Part shown: positions 61,322-64,000 of the stretch, piece by piece
Layout: every line of letters begins with the position of its first letter
How positions within the stretch are numbered: the first letter of the stretch is position 1
NCBI GenBank assembly: GCA_963709665.1
Contig: CAVPWU010000002.1
Span: 1,054,001 to 1,118,000, forward strand
Direction: 5' to 3'
Source of the DNA: DASZIT01 sp963709665
GTDB taxonomy: Bacteria > Actinomycetota > Acidimicrobiia > Acidimicrobiales > RAAP-2
DNA length: 64,000 nt
The notes under the pieces: model-generated
Database searches by the model: none
What the model was told of the DNA's origin: nothing
What the model saw: only the letters and a program-made list of their open reading frames with translations
Position numbers and translations under genes: made by a program

Positions 61322-61361
61322 TCGACGGGGCCGGGATCTCCGCAGGCCGGCTCCCCGTCGA
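61322..61361. repeat. imperfect inverted repeat between divergent genes
   Basis: TCGACGGGGCCGG (61322-61334) faces CCGG-CT-CCCCGTCGA (61347-61361), 13 pairs with a two-base bulge and a 12-nt loop. It lies about 50 nt upstream of the hydrolase ATG. It could be an operator or an RNA hairpin in the leader. Confidence 0.5.
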
Positions 61362-61412
61362 CCGGACCGGTAGGGTGACCGCGCCGGGGCCGGCGACCGA
61401 GGGAGGGGACCG

Positions 61413-62129
61413 ATGGCGACGTACGTGCTGGTGCACGGGGGTGGGCACGGGGGCTGGTGCTACCAGAAGGTGGCCCGGCTCCTCCGGGCCGAGGGGCACC
61501 AGGTGCTGACCCCCACCCTGACCGGGGTGGGCGAGCGGGCCCACCTGGTCCACCCAGGGATCGACCTCGACCTCCACATCCGGGACGTCACCGAGACGCT
61601 CTTCTACGAGGACGCCACCGACGTCCTGCTGGTGGGCCACAGCTACGGGGGCATGGTGATCACCGGCGTGGCCGACCGGGCCACCGACCGGATCGCCGGC
61701 CTGGTCTACCTCGACGCCGCCAACCCGGTGAACGGCCAGTCGCTGGTCGACGTGGCCGGTCCCATCATCGAGTCCACCCGCCCGATGGGCGGGGTGGTCA
61801 ACGGCACCGAGCTGGTGCTGCTGCCCGGCCCGGGGGCCGCCGCCTTCTACGGCATCACCGACCCGGAGGACCTGGCCTGGGCCGACGCCCGCCTCACCGG
61901 CCACCCGTGGCGCTGCTTCGAGCAGCCGCTGGTCCTCACCCACGAGGAGGAGCTGTGGGCCCTCCCGCAGTACCACATCGTCTGCACCTCGACCGTGCCC
62001 ACCCGGGACCCGGCACTGATGGCCGGCGCCCGGGCCGAGGGGCGCCTCTGGGAGATCGACACCGGCCACGACCTGATGATCACCGAGCCCCGGCAGGTGG
62101 CCGACGCCCTCCTCGCCATCGCCGGCTGA
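61413..62129 (+). CDS. alpha/beta hydrolase (esterase/hydroxynitrile-lyase-like)
   Basis: This 238-residue protein has an early oxyanion motif LVHGGGHGGWCYQKV, the nucleophile elbow GHSYGG with Ser77, and a C-terminal TGHDLMI with the catalytic His. It belongs to the methylesterase/hydroxynitrile-lyase-like branch, in which the Gly-Gly-x-His-Gly-Gly region is typical. The substrate is unknown. A 14-bp tandem duplication spans its stop codon. Divergent from the membrane protein at 60518-61228. Confidence 0.88.
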   Translation: MATYVLVHGGGHGGWCYQKVARLLRAEGHQVLTPTLTGVGERAHLVHPGIDLDLHIRDVTETLFYEDATDVLLVGHSYGGMVITGVADRATDRIAGLVYLDAANPVNGQSLVDVAGPIIESTRPMGGVVNGTELVLLPGPGAAAFYGITDPEDLAWADARLTGHPWRCFEQPLVLTHEEELWALPQYHIVCTSTVPTRDPALMAGARAEGRLWEIDTGHDLMITEPRQVADALLAIAG

Positions 62130-62193
62130 CCATCGCCGGCTGACCGTCGCCGGCCGGCCGTGCCCCGGCCGACCGGACCACCCCCGCCCTCGG

Positions 62194-63408
62194 TCAGAGG
62201 ATGGCGCCCGACTCCTTGTGGGCGATGATGGCGTCCCAGTCGAGGCCCAGCTCCAGCAGGAGCTCCTCGGTGTGCTGGCCGTGTTCGGGGGCCGGGCGCA
62301 GCTGGTCGGCCGTCTCGTTCATCTGCACCGGGTTGGCCACCAGGTCGTACTCCTTGCCGTCCTCCCGGTGGATGTGCGGCAGGTACCCGTTGGTGGCCAC
62401 CATGGGGTCGTCCACCAGCTCCGAGGCCATCTGGTTGGGCGCCCACGCCCCCGACAGCGTGGCCAGGGCCGTCTTCCACTCGGCGTAGGTGCGCTTGGCG
62501 AAGGTGGCGTCGAACTCGGCGATGCACGCCTCCCGGTTCTCGAACCGGCTGGCGCCGTCGGCGAACCGGGGGTCGTCGATGAGGTCGGGGCGGCCGATGA
62601 CGGTGCAGGCCTCCGTCCAGTACCGGTCGCCCTGGAGCATCATCAGGGTGATGTACCGGTCGTCGCTGGTCTTGTACATCCCCACCAGCGGGTTGGGGGA
62701 GGCGGACCGGTCGAACTTCGGCATGGGGTCCCCGCCGTACAGGCCGGAGGCCACGATGTCCGGCGACAGCTGCCACATGGCCAGGCCCAGCAGGGACACG
62801 TCGATGACCGGCGCCTCCCCGGTGGTGGCCCGCTGCAGCAGTCCGGCGGCGATCCCCCCGGCGATGGCCATCCCCCCGGCCAGGTCGCCGAAGGCGGCCC
62901 GTCCGCCGATGGGCCAGGCGCCGGCCGGCGTGAGGGCGTTGGACACCCCGCCCCGGGCCCAGTAGACCGAGCCGTCGTAGCCGGGCTTGTCCCGGTCCTC
63001 GCCGAGCGGGCCCTGGCCGGTGCCCCGGGCGTAGACGATGTTGGGGTTCACCGCCTTGATGTGCTCCACGTCGATCTGGAGCCGCTGGCGCACCGACGGC
63101 AGGAAGCTGGTCAGGAACACGTCGGACGTCTCGGCCAGCCGGTAGAGGAGGGCCCGGCCCTCCTCGGAGGCGATGTTCAGCCCGATGCTCCGCTTGCCCC
63201 GGTTGGGCTGCTCCATGATGTAGTTGACGGCGCTGTCCCCGCCGGGGATCAGCCCCATGGCCACCAGGCCCCGCTGGGGGTCGCCGGTCTCGGGGTGCTC
63301 CACCTTGATGACGTCGGCACCCCAGTCGGCCAGGACGGCGCCGGCGGAGGGGACGAACGTCCACGCCGCCACCTCGAGGACGCGGAAGCCGGACAGTGCA
63401 TTGGCCAT
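62194..63408 (-). CDS. CaiB/BaiF (family III) CoA-transferase
   Basis: This 404-residue enzyme has the start RVLEVAAWTFVPSAGAVLADWGADVIKVEHP (typical of the family; only parts listed), NRGKRSIGL, the catalytic Asp175 in FGDLAGGM, and a C-terminal lobe ending ELGLDWDAI. It moves CoA between carboxylic acids, often activating a bile-acid, carnitine or aromatic-type substrate without ATP. Upstream on the same strand is an amidohydrolase (70 nt apart), suggesting a shared transcript. Confidence 0.92.
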   Translation of the reverse strand: MANALSGFRVLEVAAWTFVPSAGAVLADWGADVIKVEHPETGDPQRGLVAMGLIPGGDSAVNYIMEQPNRGKRSIGLNIASEEGRALLYRLAETSDVFLTSFLPSVRQRLQIDVEHIKAVNPNIVYARGTGQGPLGEDRDKPGYDGSVYWARGGVSNALTPAGAWPIGGRAAFGDLAGGMAIAGGIAAGLLQRATTGEAPVIDVSLLGLAMWQLSPDIVASGLYGGDPMPKFDRSASPNPLVGMYKTSDDRYITLMMLQGDRYWTEACTVIGRPDLIDDPRFADGASRFENREACIAEFDATFAKRTYAEWKTALATLSGAWAPNQMASELVDDPMVATNGYLPHIHREDGKEYDLVANPVQMNETADQLRPAPEHGQHTEELLLELGLDWDAIIAHKESGAIL

Positions 63409-63478
63409 GGTCAGGGGATCCTTTGTTCAGGGGCGGCGCGCCGCCACCGGGAGGGCCGGCGGCCGGGGGCGGAGGGCG

Positions 63479-64000
63479 CTAGCGGGAGGGGACGGTGCTG
63501 AGCAGGTCGGTGGCCAGGGTGCCCACCTTCTCGACCCCCTCGCGGAGCTGGGACCGGATGGCGATGTCGTGGCCGACGGCCTGGGCCCGGAGCGCCTCCA
63601 CCGTGCAGTTCTGCTTGCCGCCCAGGAGGGTGAACGGGTCGTAGTTGAAGTGCCTCATGGCGTTCAGGTGGGTGATCCGGTCGATGTCGTGGTCGGAGAC
63701 CCCGGCCAGGCTCTCCATCAGCGTCTCGGGGGCGGTGGGCCAGGTGGAGTCGGAGTGGGGGTAGTCGCACTCCCACATCACGTTGTCCATGTCGAGGAAG
63801 CCCCGGCTGGCCACCCCGAACTTGTCGTCGATGAAGCAGGTCAGCACGTGGCGGTTGAACACCTGGCTGGGGAGGTCGGTCCCGAAGTCCTGGCCGGTCC
63901 ACAGGTGGTGGCGACCGTAGTTGTAGTCGACCCGCTCCAGGAAGTACGGCACCCAGCCGATGCCGCCCTCCGACAGGGCCACCTTGAGGTCGGGGAACTT
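63479..64000 (-). CDS. amidohydrolase family protein, C-terminal part (cut by right edge)
   Basis: The frame is open to the right edge and ends at a TAG (63479-63481), giving about 173 C-terminal residues. It carries VALSEGGIGWVPYFLERVDY, the metal-Asp region ECDYPHSDSTWP, and a final helix region typical of the ACMSD-like amidohydrolase 2 family. Such enzymes decarboxylate or hydrolyse aromatic or heterocyclic acids. The N-terminal metal-binding residues are outside the window. It precedes the CaiB-type transferase on the same strand. Confidence 0.85.
   Translation of the reverse strand, partial: KFPDLKVALSEGGIGWVPYFLERVDYNYGRHHLWTGQDFGTDLPSQVFNRHVLTCFIDDKFGVASRGFLDMDNVMWECDYPHSDSTWPTAPETLMESLAGVSDHDIDRITHLNAMRHFNYDPFTLLGGKQNCTVEALRAQAVGHDIAIRSQLREGVEKVGTLATDLLSTVPSR

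Overview
The window is a very GC-rich chromosomal segment whose coding style points to an actinobacterium. Most starts are GTG, neighbouring genes overlap by ATGA or GTGA, third codon positions are almost all G or C, and there is an F420-type luciferase-like oxidoreductase together with many acyl-CoA dehydrogenases, SDRs, thiolases, a CaiB-type CoA-transferase and a P450. I lean towards an uncultured Acidimicrobiia-like lineage, but nothing here fixes the taxonomy. I see no rRNA, tRNA, CRISPR array, transposase, integrase or phage gene. No stretch longer than about 300 bases lacks a gene.

Layout. 1-9281 holds a DMT-type permease cut by the left edge. Next is a four-gene membrane operon (two paralogous unknown membrane proteins, a cytochrome oxidase subunit III-like protein and a subunit IV-like protein) behind an operator-like cluster. 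Small-molecule enzymes follow (LLM oxidoreductase, SDR, thioesterase-like, DUF427, ABM, VOC, Zn-dehydrogenase), then a solitary type IV pilin-like gene with its own hairpin. 9557-18627 is mostly plus strand: an ABC exporter pair, a PIG-L/SDR/dehydrogenase operon, a frameshifted FGGY kinase on the minus strand, and a D-2-hydroxyacid dehydrogenase/DUF35/thiolase-like operon. 18618-25515 is lipid-type catabolism: a GMC oxidoreductase with a small partner and an acyl-CoA dehydrogenase, divergent from an acyl-CoA dehydrogenase/thiolase-like/enoyl-CoA hydratase operon.

25518-30529 has a polytopic membrane protein, an SDR and a large sulfatase. 30823-37114 is a branched-chain-type ABC uptake operon (binding protein, fused LivH-LivM permease, LivG, LivF) that ends in a thiolase and starts at a clear sigma70-type promoter. 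37285-43405 is a catabolic island: ureidoglycolate lyase-like, cupin, RraA-like, RidA-like and class II aldolase, divergent from an acyl-CoA synthetase/Gfo-Idh/VOC operon. 43451-46835 contains genes of visibly lower GC, perhaps acquired. 46957-64000 returns to the native composition: SDR and acyl-CoA dehydrogenases, copper amine oxidase, AMP-ligase, PAS-GGDEF protein, phosphotransferase, P450, DUF2252, a membrane protein, a hydrolase, a CoA-transferase and an amidohydrolase cut by the right edge.

Taken together the window reads as a versatile aerobic heterotroph's catabolic neighbourhood: uptake by an ABC transporter, CoA activation by two AMP-ligases and a CoA-transferase, several acyl-CoA dehydrogenation steps, hydration, and thiolase or retro-aldol cleavage. 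The items most worth pursuing are the cox3/cox4-like operon with two unknown paralogues, a 20-bp inverted-repeat element present twice with unrelated loops, a GMC oxidoreductase with a cysteine cluster, and the divergent RraA/RidA/aldolase cluster.
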